From: Bordetella genomosp. 10
GTDB lineage: Bacteria; Pseudomonadota; Gammaproteobacteria; Burkholderiales; Burkholderiaceae_B
Length of the DNA: 64,000 nt
Assembly (NCBI RefSeq): GCF_002261225.1
Contig: NZ_NEVM01000001.1
Span: forward strand, 2,046,001-2,110,000
Direction: 5' to 3'
The notes under the pieces are model-generated. The model was not told where the DNA came from. It searched no databases and saw only the letters and a program-made list of their open reading frames with translations. Shown here piece by piece: positions 38,755 to 47,788 of this stretch (positions are counted from its first letter, which is position 1; each line of letters starts with the position of its first letter). The translations under genes were made by a program, and so were the position numbers.

Positions 38755-39719
38755 ACGCCATCGGCGTCCGGCGGGGAAGGCTGCGCGGCGGCCGGGTTCT
38801 GGTGCTGCCCATGCAGGCGCTCGACCGACTGGCGCGTCACCTGCGGCGCCAGGATCTCGATGAAGGCGTAGGCATACGCGCGCAGGTAGTGCTTGCGATT
38901 GAGCACGATGAACGTGGTGCTGGTGGAAAACAGGTGGTCCACGTTGATGGCCCGCAGGCCGCGGTCGCGCTTGGGGTCGAACACCAGCTCCGGCAGCACG
39001 CACACTCCCAGCCCTTGCTCCACATAGGCCTTCACGACGTCGGCGTTGGTGGCCTTGAGCACCGACGGCGCCTGCTTGCCCAGCCGCTCCAGGGTGTTGA
39101 GCACCACGGTGCCGGTCTGCGAGGGTTCGTACAGGACGATGGGATAGCGCGCGATATCGTCGAAGCCGGGCTGTCCCACCTTGAGCAGCGGATGGCCGGT
39201 CGACACCAGCAATAGGCGGCGATAGGTCTGGAAGGGGATGCCGTACAGGTCCCCGTGCAGGTCCTTGGCCGAACTGAGGATGCCGATGTCGGCCTGGCCG
39301 GCGCGCAAGGTATCGGCGATCTGGCGCCCGCTCTCGGGCCGGATGGTGATATGCACGCGGGGGTAGCGGTCGGCGAACTGGCGCAGGGCCGCCGGCAGGC
39401 GGAAGCGCGCCTGCGCGTGGCTGGCGGCGATCGTCAGCGTGCCGCTGTCGTCGGCGCTGTGGGCGCTGGCCAACTGGCGTATCTCATCGATTTCCATCAA
39501 GGCCCGCTGCGCGCGCTCGATGATTTCGCTGCCCACCGGCGTGACGGCCGTCAGGCGGTTGCGCTGGCGGGTGAAGATGGTCAGGCCCAGCTCTTCTTCC
39601 AGCAGGCGGATCTGCGTGCTCACGCTGGGCTGCGAAATGTGCAGCAACTCCGCCACGCGCGACACCTTGAGATCGCGGCGCGCCACTTCGCAGATGAAGC
39701 GCAATTGCTGCAGGTTCAT
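38724..39719 (-). CDS. CysB-family LysR transcriptional regulator
   Basis: A 331-residue regulator of the CysB/Cbl branch: MNLQQLRFICEVARRDLKVSRVAELLHISQPSVSTQIR at the N-terminus mirrors CysB, and the effector domain keeps TNADVVKAYVEQGLGV, LFSTSTTFIVL and LAPQVTRQSVERL. CysB proteins sense O/N-acetylserine or sulfur supply and activate sulfur-assimilation genes. It is convergent with cysM and divergent from the rhodanese gene at 39905, so it most likely controls the cluster 39905-53906. AGGGG precedes the ATG at 39719. The operon role is inference. Confidence 0.92.
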   Translation of the reverse strand: MNLQQLRFICEVARRDLKVSRVAELLHISQPSVSTQIRLLEEELGLTIFTRQRNRLTAVTPVGSEIIERAQRALMEIDEIRQLASAHSADDSGTLTIAASHAQARFRLPAALRQFADRYPRVHITIRPESGRQIADTLRAGQADIGILSSAKDLHGDLYGIPFQTYRRLLLVSTGHPLLKVGQPGFDDIARYPIVLYEPSQTGTVVLNTLERLGKQAPSVLKATNADVVKAYVEQGLGVCVLPELVFDPKRDRGLRAINVDHLFSTSTTFIVLNRKHYLRAYAYAFIEILAPQVTRQSVERLHGQHQNPAAAQPSPPDADGVQVLNTPVDR

Positions 39720-39800
39720 GTTTTCCCCTTGCCGCCGGACCGGCGCCGGCCAGGCCTGCGCGTTTCACGCGTTTCACTATAGGTTTTTCGAATACTCGAT

Positions 39801-39817
39801 CATAAATAAATATTATG
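39801..39817. promoter_or_regulatory. AT-rich inverted repeat CATAA-N7-TTATG, candidate CysB-like operator
   Basis: A dyad in an unusually AT-rich stretch between the divergent CysB-like gene and the rhodanese gene. LysR-type sites are often AT-rich dyads at such positions. Confidence 0.4.
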
Positions 39818-39904
39818 AGTTTGCCGAGGCGCTTGCTACCTTCTCGTCATGCCCGCGTCACCTCACCTTGATAGCGCGCGGGCATGCAACCGGGCAGGGA
39901 GAAT

Positions 39905-41620
39905 ATGGACGCCAGTTTCGCAGCGCCGCGCCGGCATGCCGCGCGCAATGAAAGCAGCGGTGAAGGCAGCGGTTCGGAGGCCAGCCTCGCGTCGGCGCCA
40001 GGAGCGGCCCACCTGTCGGAGATCGATCCCGCGCAACTGCGCGCGATGATGGACGACGGCGGCGAGTTCGCCGTGCTGGATGTCCGCGAGGAAGGGGTTT
40101 TCGGCCGCGACGGCCATCTCCTGCTCGCCTCCAATCTGCCGCTCAGCCGCCTGGAACGGCTGGCGCCGGCCATGCTTCCCTGTCTCGATGTCCGCATCGT
40201 CGTCTGCGACGGCGGCGAGCGCGGCGATGCGCTGGCCCGCGCCGCCGCGCAACGCCTGGCCGACGGCGGCTATCGCCGCGTCCACGTACTGGCGGGAGGC
40301 GCCGCCGCCTGGCGGGCGCAGGGATACGCGCTCTACGGCGGCCTGAACACCTACAGCAAGGCCTTCGCCGAACAGCTCGCCCATGTGCGCGACCTGCCGC
40401 AGGCCAGCGTCGCCGATCTCGCGGCCTGGCAGGCGCAAGGGCGGCGCGTGCATATGCTGGACTGCCGTCCGGCGGCGGAGTTTCGCCGCATGACCATTCC
40501 CGGCGCCGTCAATTATCCGGGCATGGAGCTGGCCTATCGCGCGGCCCAGTTGGCGCCGGCCGACGACATCGTCCTGGTGAATTGCGCCGGCCGCACCCGC
40601 AGCCTGATGGCGACCCAGACCCTGCTCGAGGTCGGCGCGCGCAATCCGGTGTTCGCCCTGCAGGGCGGCACCATGGGCTGGGCCCTGGACGGCAGAGAGC
40701 TGGCGTACGGCGCCGTTTCCGCCTGCCCGCCGCTGGCGCCCGCGTCGCGCGCCGCCGCGGCCGAGGCGGCGCAACGGCTGGCCGGGAGACATGGCATCGC
40801 GAGCATGGACCTGGCCGCGCTGGACGCGCTGCGCGCCGAGGCCGGCCGCACCGTGTACCTGTTCGACGTCCGCACGCCGGAGGAATACGCGGCCGGCCAT
40901 CTCGCCGGGGCAGTGGGCATAGGCGGCGCCCAGTTGGTGCATGCGCTGGATGTCTGGGCGCCGGTGCGCAACGCCGTCGTCGTGCTGTCCGACGACGATG
41001 GCGCGCGCGCCGTCTTCACGGCGATGTGGCTGAAACAGATGGAGTGGCACGACGTGCGCGTGCTGCGGGCCGCGGCGGCCGAATTCCGCGAGCGCGGCGC
41101 GGCGCCGTCTCGCGCGCCGCTGAACATCGCTCGAGCCCAAGCGGCCTTGCGTGCGCCGGATGCCGCCGCCGCCTTGCAGGCGCGTGGCGAGGCCGCGATC
41201 GTCGATATCGAGGACAGCATGTCCTACAAGCGTTCCCACATCGCCGGCGCCTGGCACGCGGTGCGCGCGCGCCTGGCGGACAGCTTGCCGGCGATCGTCG
41301 CCGGCGGGCCGCCGCGCGAACTGATCCTGACGTGCGCGGACGGCCAACTGGCGCGCATCGCCTGCGCCGAACTGAGCGCCCTGACCGATGCGCCGGTGAG
41401 CGCGCTGGAAGGCGGCACCGCCGCTTGGGCCGCGGCCGGCCTGCCCCTGGCCGAGGGCGCCGAGCGCCTGAGCGGCCCGGACGACGACGTGTGGCTGCGC
41501 GCGCACCAGCGGGCCGGCGACACGCGCAAGGCCATGCTGGAGTATCTGGACTGGGAAGAAGGGCTGGTCGCCGCCGTCGCGGCCGACGCCGATTTCCGCT
41601 TTCGGGAGTTCCTGGGCTGA
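39905..41620 (+). CDS. four-module rhodanese-like sulfurtransferase
   Basis: A 571-residue protein made of four rhodanese-like modules. Module 1 (about 35-145) has LDVREEG and C101 in VVCDGGERG; module 2 (165-270) has LDCRPAAEF and C227 in VNCAGRTRS; module 3 (300-400) has FDVRTPEEYAAGH but LSDDDGARA where the cysteine loop belongs; module 4 (405-515) has C477 in LTCADGQLA. Rhodanese cysteines carry persulfide sulfur. The tail KAMLEYLDWEEGLV matches that of the paralogue at 50937. The start follows GGGAG. First gene of the CysB-like-linked cluster. No signal peptide, so cytosolic. Confidence 0.88.
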   Translation: MDASFAAPRRHAARNESSGEGSGSEASLASAPGAAHLSEIDPAQLRAMMDDGGEFAVLDVREEGVFGRDGHLLLASNLPLSRLERLAPAMLPCLDVRIVVCDGGERGDALARAAAQRLADGGYRRVHVLAGGAAAWRAQGYALYGGLNTYSKAFAEQLAHVRDLPQASVADLAAWQAQGRRVHMLDCRPAAEFRRMTIPGAVNYPGMELAYRAAQLAPADDIVLVNCAGRTRSLMATQTLLEVGARNPVFALQGGTMGWALDGRELAYGAVSACPPLAPASRAAAAEAAQRLAGRHGIASMDLAALDALRAEAGRTVYLFDVRTPEEYAAGHLAGAVGIGGAQLVHALDVWAPVRNAVVVLSDDDGARAVFTAMWLKQMEWHDVRVLRAAAAEFRERGAAPSRAPLNIARAQAALRAPDAAAALQARGEAAIVDIEDSMSYKRSHIAGAWHAVRARLADSLPAIVAGGPPRELILTCADGQLARIACAELSALTDAPVSALEGGTAAWAAAGLPLAEGAERLSGPDDDVWLRAHQRAGDTRKAMLEYLDWEEGLVAAVAADADFRFREFLG

Positions 41621-41644
41621 GGGCGCGGTCCCGCGCGCGATGCC

Positions 41645-41681
41645 GTATTCGTCGTTGTCGTATTCGTCGTTGTATTCGTCG
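41645..41681 (+). repeat. short tandem repeat GTATTCGTCGTT in the leader of hyuA
   Basis: Three copies of GTATTCGTCG(TT) at 41645, 41660 and 41672 lie in the 75-base gap between the rhodanese gene and the HyuA gene, just upstream of CAGGAGA, its ribosome binding site. Confidence 0.8.
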
Positions 41682-41695
41682 CAGGAGATTCATCC

Positions 41696-43846
41696 ATGGC
41701 AAGCCGGCAGTTCTCCGAGCAAACCGTAGCGGCAGAGGGCGCCGGCCGCGTCCTGCTGGCCGTCGATATCGGTGGCTCCTTTACCGATGCGGTGCTGATG
41801 GCGGGCGGGAAGATGCATACGACCAAGGTGCTCACCACGCCCGCCCAGCCGGAGCTGGGCGTCATGCAGGGGGCGCGGGAAGTCCTGGACCAGGCCGGCC
41901 TGCGCATGCGCGACGTGGCGCTCTTCATCCTGGGAACGACGCTGGCCACCAATGCGCTGATCGAACGCAAGGGCGCGCGCACCGCCTTGCTGACCACGGA
42001 AGGTTTTCGCGACGTGGTCGAGATCGGCCAGGAAAACCGCTACGCGCAATACGACATCTTCCTGGAGAAGCCCGTTCCGCTGGTGCCGCGCGACCTGCGC
42101 TTCGGCGTGCCCGAGCGCATGGACGTGCACGGCCGCGCGCTGCTGCCGCTGGACGAGGACGCGGTGCGGCGCACGGCGGGTCTGCTGCGCGAGGCCGGCA
42201 TCGAAAGCGTGGCGATTTCCTTTCTGCACAGCTACGTGAATCCGGCCCACGAGGCGCGCGCGGCGGCCATCCTGGCCGAGGCCCTGCCGCATGCATGGAT
42301 CACGATGTCCGCCGACGTCTGCCCGGAGGTGCGGGAGTACGAGCGCACCTCCACGGCCTGCGCCAATGCCTACGTGCAGCCGGTGGTCGCGCGCTCGCTG
42401 CGCGAACTGGAAAGGCTGATGCGGGAGGCGGGCCTGGGCTGTCCGATCTACCTGATGACCTCCGGCGGTTCGCTGACCTCGCTGGAGATGGGCGCGCGCC
42501 AGCCGGTCAAGCTGGTGGAGTCCGGGCCCGCCGGCGGCGCCATCCTGGGCCGGCAGGTCGCCGAGCAATGCGGCGAGCGGCACGTGCTGTCCTACGACAT
42601 GGGCGGCACGACCGCGAAGATCTGCTTCATCGACGACTACACCCCGCAGTTGTCGCGCAGTTTCGAATTCGGCCGCATGTATCGCTTTCTCAAGGGATCG
42701 GGCCTGCCCATCCGCATCCCGGTGATCGAGATGGTGGAAATCGGCGCCGGCGGCGGCTCCATGGCCCGCATCGACGCCCTGGGCCGCGTGCAGGTGGGGC
42801 CGGACAGCGCGACCTCCAATCCGGGGCCCGCCTGCTTCGGCCGCGGCGGCACGCGCTCGACGGTGACCGATGCGAACTGCATGCTGGGCTTGCTGGATCC
42901 GGCGCGCTTCGCCGCCGGCAAGGTGGCGCTGGCGCCGGACGCCGCGCGCGACGCGATCGCCCGCGACGTCGCCGAGCCGCTGGGCATGAGCCCGGAGATG
43001 GGCGCGTTGGCGATCAGCGAGATCGTCGCGGAGAACATGGCCGGCGCCGCGCGCGTGCACGGCATCGAGCTGGGCAAGGATATCGAGCGCTACACCATGA
43101 TCGCGTTCGGCGGCGCCGCGCCGCTGCATGCCGCGCAAATGGCGTCCAAGCTGGGGATAGACCGGGTCATCGTGCCGGTCGCCGCGAGCGTGGGGTCGGC
43201 CTTGGGTTTCCTGTGGGCGCCGGTGGCCTACCAGGCCTTGCGCAGCTTCTACCAGGCGGCCGAATCGCTGGATCTCGACGCGGTCAATCTCATCCTGGCC
43301 GGGATGCGCGAGGAGGCCGGCGCCGCCGTGCGCGCCGCCGCGCCCAAGGGCAGCCGGCTGGAGACGCAGTGCGTGGCCTATATGCGTTACCGGGGCCAGG
43401 GGCATGAAATCCCCGTTGCCTTGCCCGCCGCGCGCCTTTCGGCGGCGCTCGCGGCCCGCCTGCCCAAGCTGTTCGAGCGCGAGTATCGCAAGCTGTACGA
43501 CCGCGTCATTCCGGGGCTGGCCGTTGAAATCCTCACCTGGACCGTCACCATGTCGACGCGCCGCGCCCCTGCCGGCGGGGATGCGCGGCGGCCCGCGGCG
43601 ACGCGCCGGCCCGAACCGCGGGCGCGCCGGCCCGTCTTCGACGTCGAGCAGGCGCGCGCGGTCGACATTCCCGCCTACGACCGCCTCGATCTCGCGGAGG
43701 CGGACCGCATCGAGGGCCCGGCGCTGATCGTCGAGGACCAGACGACGACGGTCGTCCCGGCCGGCTTCACGGCCCGGGTCGACGCGCGCCATTACCTGGT
43801 GCTGGATCGCCGCGGTCCGGCAAGAACGCAACGAGGTCAGGCATGA
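41696..43846 (+). CDS. hydantoinase/oxoprolinase subunit A
   Basis: A 716-residue ATP-dependent cyclic-amide hydrolase subunit (HyuA / N-terminal half of 5-oxoprolinase; also related to acetone carboxylase). Motifs: VDIGGSFTDAVL (ATP-binding actin-like fold), LGTTLATNALIERKGART, TSGGSLTSLEM, VESGPAGGAILG, YDMGGTTAKICFID and MVEIGAGGGSMARID. It overlaps hyuB by four bases, the normal pair. With hyuB it hydrolyses a five-membered lactam, hydantoin or similar ring at the cost of ATP. The substrate is not visible; sulfur-gene neighbours suggest a thio-containing ring. Confidence 0.92.
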   Translation: MASRQFSEQTVAAEGAGRVLLAVDIGGSFTDAVLMAGGKMHTTKVLTTPAQPELGVMQGAREVLDQAGLRMRDVALFILGTTLATNALIERKGARTALLTTEGFRDVVEIGQENRYAQYDIFLEKPVPLVPRDLRFGVPERMDVHGRALLPLDEDAVRRTAGLLREAGIESVAISFLHSYVNPAHEARAAAILAEALPHAWITMSADVCPEVREYERTSTACANAYVQPVVARSLRELERLMREAGLGCPIYLMTSGGSLTSLEMGARQPVKLVESGPAGGAILGRQVAEQCGERHVLSYDMGGTTAKICFIDDYTPQLSRSFEFGRMYRFLKGSGLPIRIPVIEMVEIGAGGGSMARIDALGRVQVGPDSATSNPGPACFGRGGTRSTVTDANCMLGLLDPARFAAGKVALAPDAARDAIARDVAEPLGMSPEMGALAISEIVAENMAGAARVHGIELGKDIERYTMIAFGGAAPLHAAQMASKLGIDRVIVPVAASVGSALGFLWAPVAYQALRSFYQAAESLDLDAVNLILAGMREEAGAAVRAAAPKGSRLETQCVAYMRYRGQGHEIPVALPAARLSAALAARLPKLFEREYRKLYDRVIPGLAVEILTWTVTMSTRRAPAGGDARRPAATRRPEPRARRPVFDVEQARAVDIPAYDRLDLAEADRIEGPALIVEDQTTTVVPAGFTARVDARHYLVLDRRGPARTQRGQA

Positions 43847-45528
43847 GCAGCGCGCGATCGAATCAATCGGCGACGGCCGTCATCCGCAACCAGATCCTTT
43901 GGGACCGCCTCATCGCGGTGGTCGAGGAGCAGGCCCAGACCATCATCCGCACCGCCTTCGGCGCCGCCGCGCGCGAGGCGGGCGACGTGTCGGCCGGCCT
44001 GTTCCTGCCGGACGGCCGGATGATCGCCCAGGCGGTCACCGGCACGCCGGGCCACGTCAACTCGGTGGCCGAGTCCGTGCGTCACTTCCTCGCGGAGTTT
44101 CCCGCGCCGACCATGCGGCCGGGCGATATCTACATCACCAACGATCCCTGGAAGGCCACCGGCCATCTCTTCGACATCACGGTCGTGACACCTGTTTTCC
44201 TGGGGAGCAAGCTGGTGGCGCTGTTCGCCTCGAACACCCACGTGGTGGACATCGGCGGCGTGGGCGTGGGGCCCGACGCCACGCAGATCTACCACGAAGG
44301 CCTGTTCATTCCCATCGCCAAGCTGGCCGATCGCGGGGAGATGAGCAAGACCGTGCTGGACTTCCTGCGCGCCAACGTGCGCGATCCGGTGCAGGTGGTG
44401 GGCGACGTCTACGCCCTGGTGTCCTGCAACGAGGTGGCCGGCAGGCGGCTGGCGGGCATGATGCGCGAATACGGGCTGAAGACGCTGCAGCCGCTGGGCG
44501 AGCACATCATCGCGCAATCGCACGCGGCCATGCTCAAGGCCGCGGCCGCGTGGCCGGCCGGCACCTGGCATCACGAGATGACCATAGACGGCTACGAGGC
44601 GCCCATCCACCTGAAGGCCGCGCTGACCGTGTCCGCGCGCGGCATCGAAGTGGACTTCACGGGCAGCTCCGGCGCCGTCCAGCGCGCGCTGAACGTGCCG
44701 AAGTCGTACACGGATGCCTACACCTCTTTCGGCGTGCGCTGCATCATCGGCGCGGACGTGCCCAACAACGCCGGTTCGCTGGGCGCCGTCACGGTCAAGG
44801 CGCCCGAGGGCAGCATCGTCAACGCGCTGCCGCCTTGCGCCGTCACGTCGCGCGCCATCGTCGGCATGATGCTGCCGGACCTGGTCTTCGGTTGCCTGCG
44901 CCAGGCCTGTCCGGACCGCGTGCCGGCGGAGGGCGCCTCCAGCCTGTGGAACATCCGCCTGGTCGGCGGGCAGCCCATGGCCGGCGCGCCGGCCGAGGAT
45001 TTCCTCGCCGGCCGGCGCTTCACGCAAGTGTCCTTCACGACGGGCGGCACCGGCGCGCGGCCGCGCCAGGACGGCTTGTCGACCACCTCCTTTCCCAGCG
45101 GCGTGCGCAACACGGCGGTGGAAATCTCCGAGACCATGGCGCCGCTCGTGTTCTGGCGCAAGGAGTACCGCCTCGATTCCGGCGGTCCCGGAAAGTACCG
45201 GGGCGGCCTGGGCCAGGTCGTCGAGGTGTCCCATGCGGAGCACGTTCCCATGATCCTGGCCGCGACCTTCGACCGCATCAAGTTTCCGGCGCGCGGCGCG
45301 CTGGGCGGACAGGTGGGTGCGCCGGGGCGGGTGCGGCTGAAGTCGGGCCGGGAACTCAACGGCAAGGGACGCCAACTGGTGCCGGCGGGCGACCGGGTCA
45401 TCATCGAAACGCCGGGCGGCGGCGGCATCGGCGAGCCGCGCGAGCGCGCGCCGGAGAGCGTCGAACGCGACGTGCGCCATGGCCTGGTCGGCGCGGAGGC
45501 GGCGCGCGACGTATACGGGTGGGAATAA
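43843..45528 (+). CDS. hydantoinase/oxoprolinase subunit B
   Basis: The 561-residue HyuB partner (C-terminal half of 5-oxoprolinase). Seen: LWDRLIAVVEEQAQTIIRTAFG, GDVSAGLFLPDGRMIAQ, HVNSVAESVRHFL, ITNDPWKATGHLFDIT and a Gly-rich PGGGGIGEP near the C-terminus, all typical. ATGA overlap with hyuA indicates coupled synthesis of the complex. Cytosolic. Confidence 0.92.
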   Translation: MSSARSNQSATAVIRNQILWDRLIAVVEEQAQTIIRTAFGAAAREAGDVSAGLFLPDGRMIAQAVTGTPGHVNSVAESVRHFLAEFPAPTMRPGDIYITNDPWKATGHLFDITVVTPVFLGSKLVALFASNTHVVDIGGVGVGPDATQIYHEGLFIPIAKLADRGEMSKTVLDFLRANVRDPVQVVGDVYALVSCNEVAGRRLAGMMREYGLKTLQPLGEHIIAQSHAAMLKAAAAWPAGTWHHEMTIDGYEAPIHLKAALTVSARGIEVDFTGSSGAVQRALNVPKSYTDAYTSFGVRCIIGADVPNNAGSLGAVTVKAPEGSIVNALPPCAVTSRAIVGMMLPDLVFGCLRQACPDRVPAEGASSLWNIRLVGGQPMAGAPAEDFLAGRRFTQVSFTTGGTGARPRQDGLSTTSFPSGVRNTAVEISETMAPLVFWRKEYRLDSGGPGKYRGGLGQVVEVSHAEHVPMILAATFDRIKFPARGALGGQVGAPGRVRLKSGRELNGKGRQLVPAGDRVIIETPGGGGIGEPRERAPESVERDVRHGLVGAEAARDVYGWE

Positions 45529-45558
45529 CGGGCCCGCGCGGCCCAGCAGGAGTCGAAC

Positions 45559-46560
45559 ATGAGACGTTTGCCGTGGATGCTGCTGTTGCTTTGCCTGAGC
45601 TGTTTTTCCGCCGCCGGCCGCGCGGCGCCTTTTCCGGACAAGACGATCACCATCGTCGTGCCTTATCCGCCGGGCGGCGGGGTGGATTTCGTCGGCCGCG
45701 TACTGGCCACGGGTCTGTCCGCGCGGCTGGGCCAGCCGGTGATCGTGGAGAACCGCGCCGGCGCGGGCGGCACCATCGGGGCCGCCTATGTCGCGCACGC
45801 GGCCCCGGACGGCTACACGCTGCTGGTGGGGGGAACGGGCCCCTTGTCCGTCGGTCCCTTGCTGTTCAAGAACCTGTCCTATGCGCCGCTCAAGGACCTG
45901 GCGCCGGTGTCCCTGGTGGTCCTGATTCCGCAGATCCTGGTCGTGCGGCCGTCGCTGCCGGTCAAGGACGTGGCCGGACTGATCGCGCTGGCGCGCGCCA
46001 AGCCCGGGACGTTGACGATGGGATCGGGCGGGACCGGCACGGGCCAGCACCTGGCCGGGGCCATGCTCAATTCCCAGGCCCACGTCGATATCCAGCACAT
46101 CCCGTACAAAGGCACGTCGCTGGCGATCAACGACCTGCTGGGCGGCCACATCGACATGATGTTCGCCGATCCTTCCGCGGTGCCGATGATCAAGTCCGGC
46201 CAGTTGCGCGCGCTGGGCCTGACCACGCCGCAGCGTTCGCCCATCATGCCCGACGTGCCGGCCATCGGCGAGACCGTGCCCGGCTACGCCATGCAGAGCT
46301 TCTATGCCCTGACCGCGCCCGCCGGCACGCCGGCCGCCGTGATGGACAAGCTCAACGGCGCGCTCGCGGCCGTGCTGGCCGAGCCGGACGTGCGGCAGAA
46401 ATTCGCCGCCGAGGGCATGACGGCTTCGCCCACCACGCCGCAGGCCGCGCGCGACTACATCGCCGACCACACGGCGCATGCCGCGCAGTTGCTCGGCATG
46501 GCGTCCTCCACCGCGCAGTCCCGCACTGCGTCCCTTCCTCCCGCCCCCGCGCCAAAATGA
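45559..46560 (+). CDS. TctC/Bug-type substrate-binding protein
   Basis: A 333-residue periplasmic receptor. Signal peptide MRRLPWMLLLLCLSCFSAAGRA, then FPDKTITIVVPYPPGGGVDFV, VIVENRAGAGGTIGAAYV and HIPYKGTSLAINDLLGGHID, as in the Bug family. No TctA/TctB membrane genes are adjacent, as is common for Bordetella orphans. A Ser/Pro tail of about 18 residues is unusual. The stop overlaps the metC-like start by four bases. GGAG precedes the ATG. Confidence 0.92.
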   Translation: MRRLPWMLLLLCLSCFSAAGRAAPFPDKTITIVVPYPPGGGVDFVGRVLATGLSARLGQPVIVENRAGAGGTIGAAYVAHAAPDGYTLLVGGTGPLSVGPLLFKNLSYAPLKDLAPVSLVVLIPQILVVRPSLPVKDVAGLIALARAKPGTLTMGSGGTGTGQHLAGAMLNSQAHVDIQHIPYKGTSLAINDLLGGHIDMMFADPSAVPMIKSGQLRALGLTTPQRSPIMPDVPAIGETVPGYAMQSFYALTAPAGTPAAVMDKLNGALAAVLAEPDVRQKFAAEGMTASPTTPQAARDYIADHTAHAAQLLGMASSTAQSRTASLPPAPAPK

Positions 46561-47717
46561 AAAACGATACTTTGCTGGTACACGCCGGACGCGATCCGCA
46601 GGCCCATGCGGGCATGGTCAACACGCCGGTCTTCCGCACCTCCACCGTCATCTTCCCGACGCTGGCGTCCTACCAGGACCGCAAGTCGCACGGCGACAAG
46701 TTCGTGCGCTACGGCCGCCACGGCACGCCCACGACCTATGCGTTCGAGGAGGCAGTGGCCAGCCTGGAGGGCGGCTACAAGACCGTGGCCGTGCCCAATG
46801 GGCTGGCCGCCGTCGTCGCCAGCCTCACCGCCTATGCGCGGCCGGGCGCCCACGTGCTGATGCCGGACAGCGTGTACACCCCCGCGCGCCGTTTCTGCGA
46901 GGGCCGCCTGGCCACGTGGGGCGTGCGCACCGAGTTCTATGCGCCGCGCATCGGCGCCGGCATCGCCGGCCTGCTGACGCCCGACACCGTGGCCGTCTAC
47001 TGCGAGTCGCCCGGCTCGCAGACCTTCGAGGTGCAGGACATCCCCGCCATCGCCGCCGCCGCGCATGCGCGCGGCATCCCGGTGATCGCCGACAACACCT
47101 GGGCCACGCCGTACTTCCTGCGTCCCTTCGAGCTGGGCGTCGACGTTTCCATCCACGCGGCGACCAAGTACATCGGCGGCCATTCCGACCTGATGATGGG
47201 CGTGATCACCGCCAACGAGGCGCACTGGGACGCCATCCACCGCGCGGTCGACGACCTCGGCTACAGCGTCAGCCCCGACGACTGCTACCAGGGCTTGCGG
47301 GGCCTGCGCACGCTGGGCGTGCGCCTGCGCCAGCAGATGCGGAACGCGCTGGACGTGGCGCGCTGGCTGGAGCGCCAGCCGCAGGTGGCCGCGGTGAACT
47401 ATCCCGCGCTGGAAAGCCATCCCGACCACGCCTTGTGGCGGCGGGATTTCGGCGGCGCCGCCTCGCTGTTCGCGGTGGAGCTGCGTCCGGAATGGGGCGA
47501 CCGCCTGGAGACGCTGGTGGACAGCCTGAAGCTCTTCGGCATCGGATCAAGCTGGGGCGGCTATGAAAGCCTGGTGAACGTGGTCCAGGCCGGCGCCTCG
47601 CGCACGGTCACGGCCTGGGCGCCCGCCGGGCCGGTGCTACGGCTGCACGTCGGCATGGAGGACCCGCAGGACCTGATCGCCGATTTGCAGCAGGGCTTCT
47701 CGGCGGCGTCGTCCTAG
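46557..47717 (+). CDS. cystathionine beta-lyase-type PLP enzyme
   Basis: A 386-residue member of the Cys/Met-metabolism PLP family. Seen: TPVFRTSTVIFP, YGRHGTPTTYAFEEAVASLEGG, the PLP lysine in HAATKYIGGHSDLMMG, and the C-terminal GSSWGGYESLV, which matches beta-lyases of the MetC type. It cleaves a C-S bond in cystathionine, cystine or another S-substituted cysteine. In this cluster it could release a thiol or persulfide for the rhodaneses and dioxygenase. Start overlaps the upstream gene by ATGA. Confidence 0.9.
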   Translation: MKNDTLLVHAGRDPQAHAGMVNTPVFRTSTVIFPTLASYQDRKSHGDKFVRYGRHGTPTTYAFEEAVASLEGGYKTVAVPNGLAAVVASLTAYARPGAHVLMPDSVYTPARRFCEGRLATWGVRTEFYAPRIGAGIAGLLTPDTVAVYCESPGSQTFEVQDIPAIAAAAHARGIPVIADNTWATPYFLRPFELGVDVSIHAATKYIGGHSDLMMGVITANEAHWDAIHRAVDDLGYSVSPDDCYQGLRGLRTLGVRLRQQMRNALDVARWLERQPQVAAVNYPALESHPDHALWRRDFGGAASLFAVELRPEWGDRLETLVDSLKLFGIGSSWGGYESLVNVVQAGASRTVTAWAPAGPVLRLHVGMEDPQDLIADLQQGFSAASS

Positions 47718-47727
47718 CCGCGCAACC

Positions 47728-47741
47728 GCCCCCTCGGGGGC
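47728..47741 (+). terminator. GC-rich hairpin GCCCCC-TC-GGGGGC after the metC-like gene
   Basis: A 6-bp perfect stem eleven bases past the metC-like stop, without a T-run. It may slow or partly stop transcription before the ABC transporter genes, or be a fragment of the dispersed hairpin repeat seen at 33395-33410. Confidence 0.45.
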
Positions 47742-47788
47742 AGCAATACCGCCGTTCGACCTTCATTCATGAAACAGGGGACCATGCC

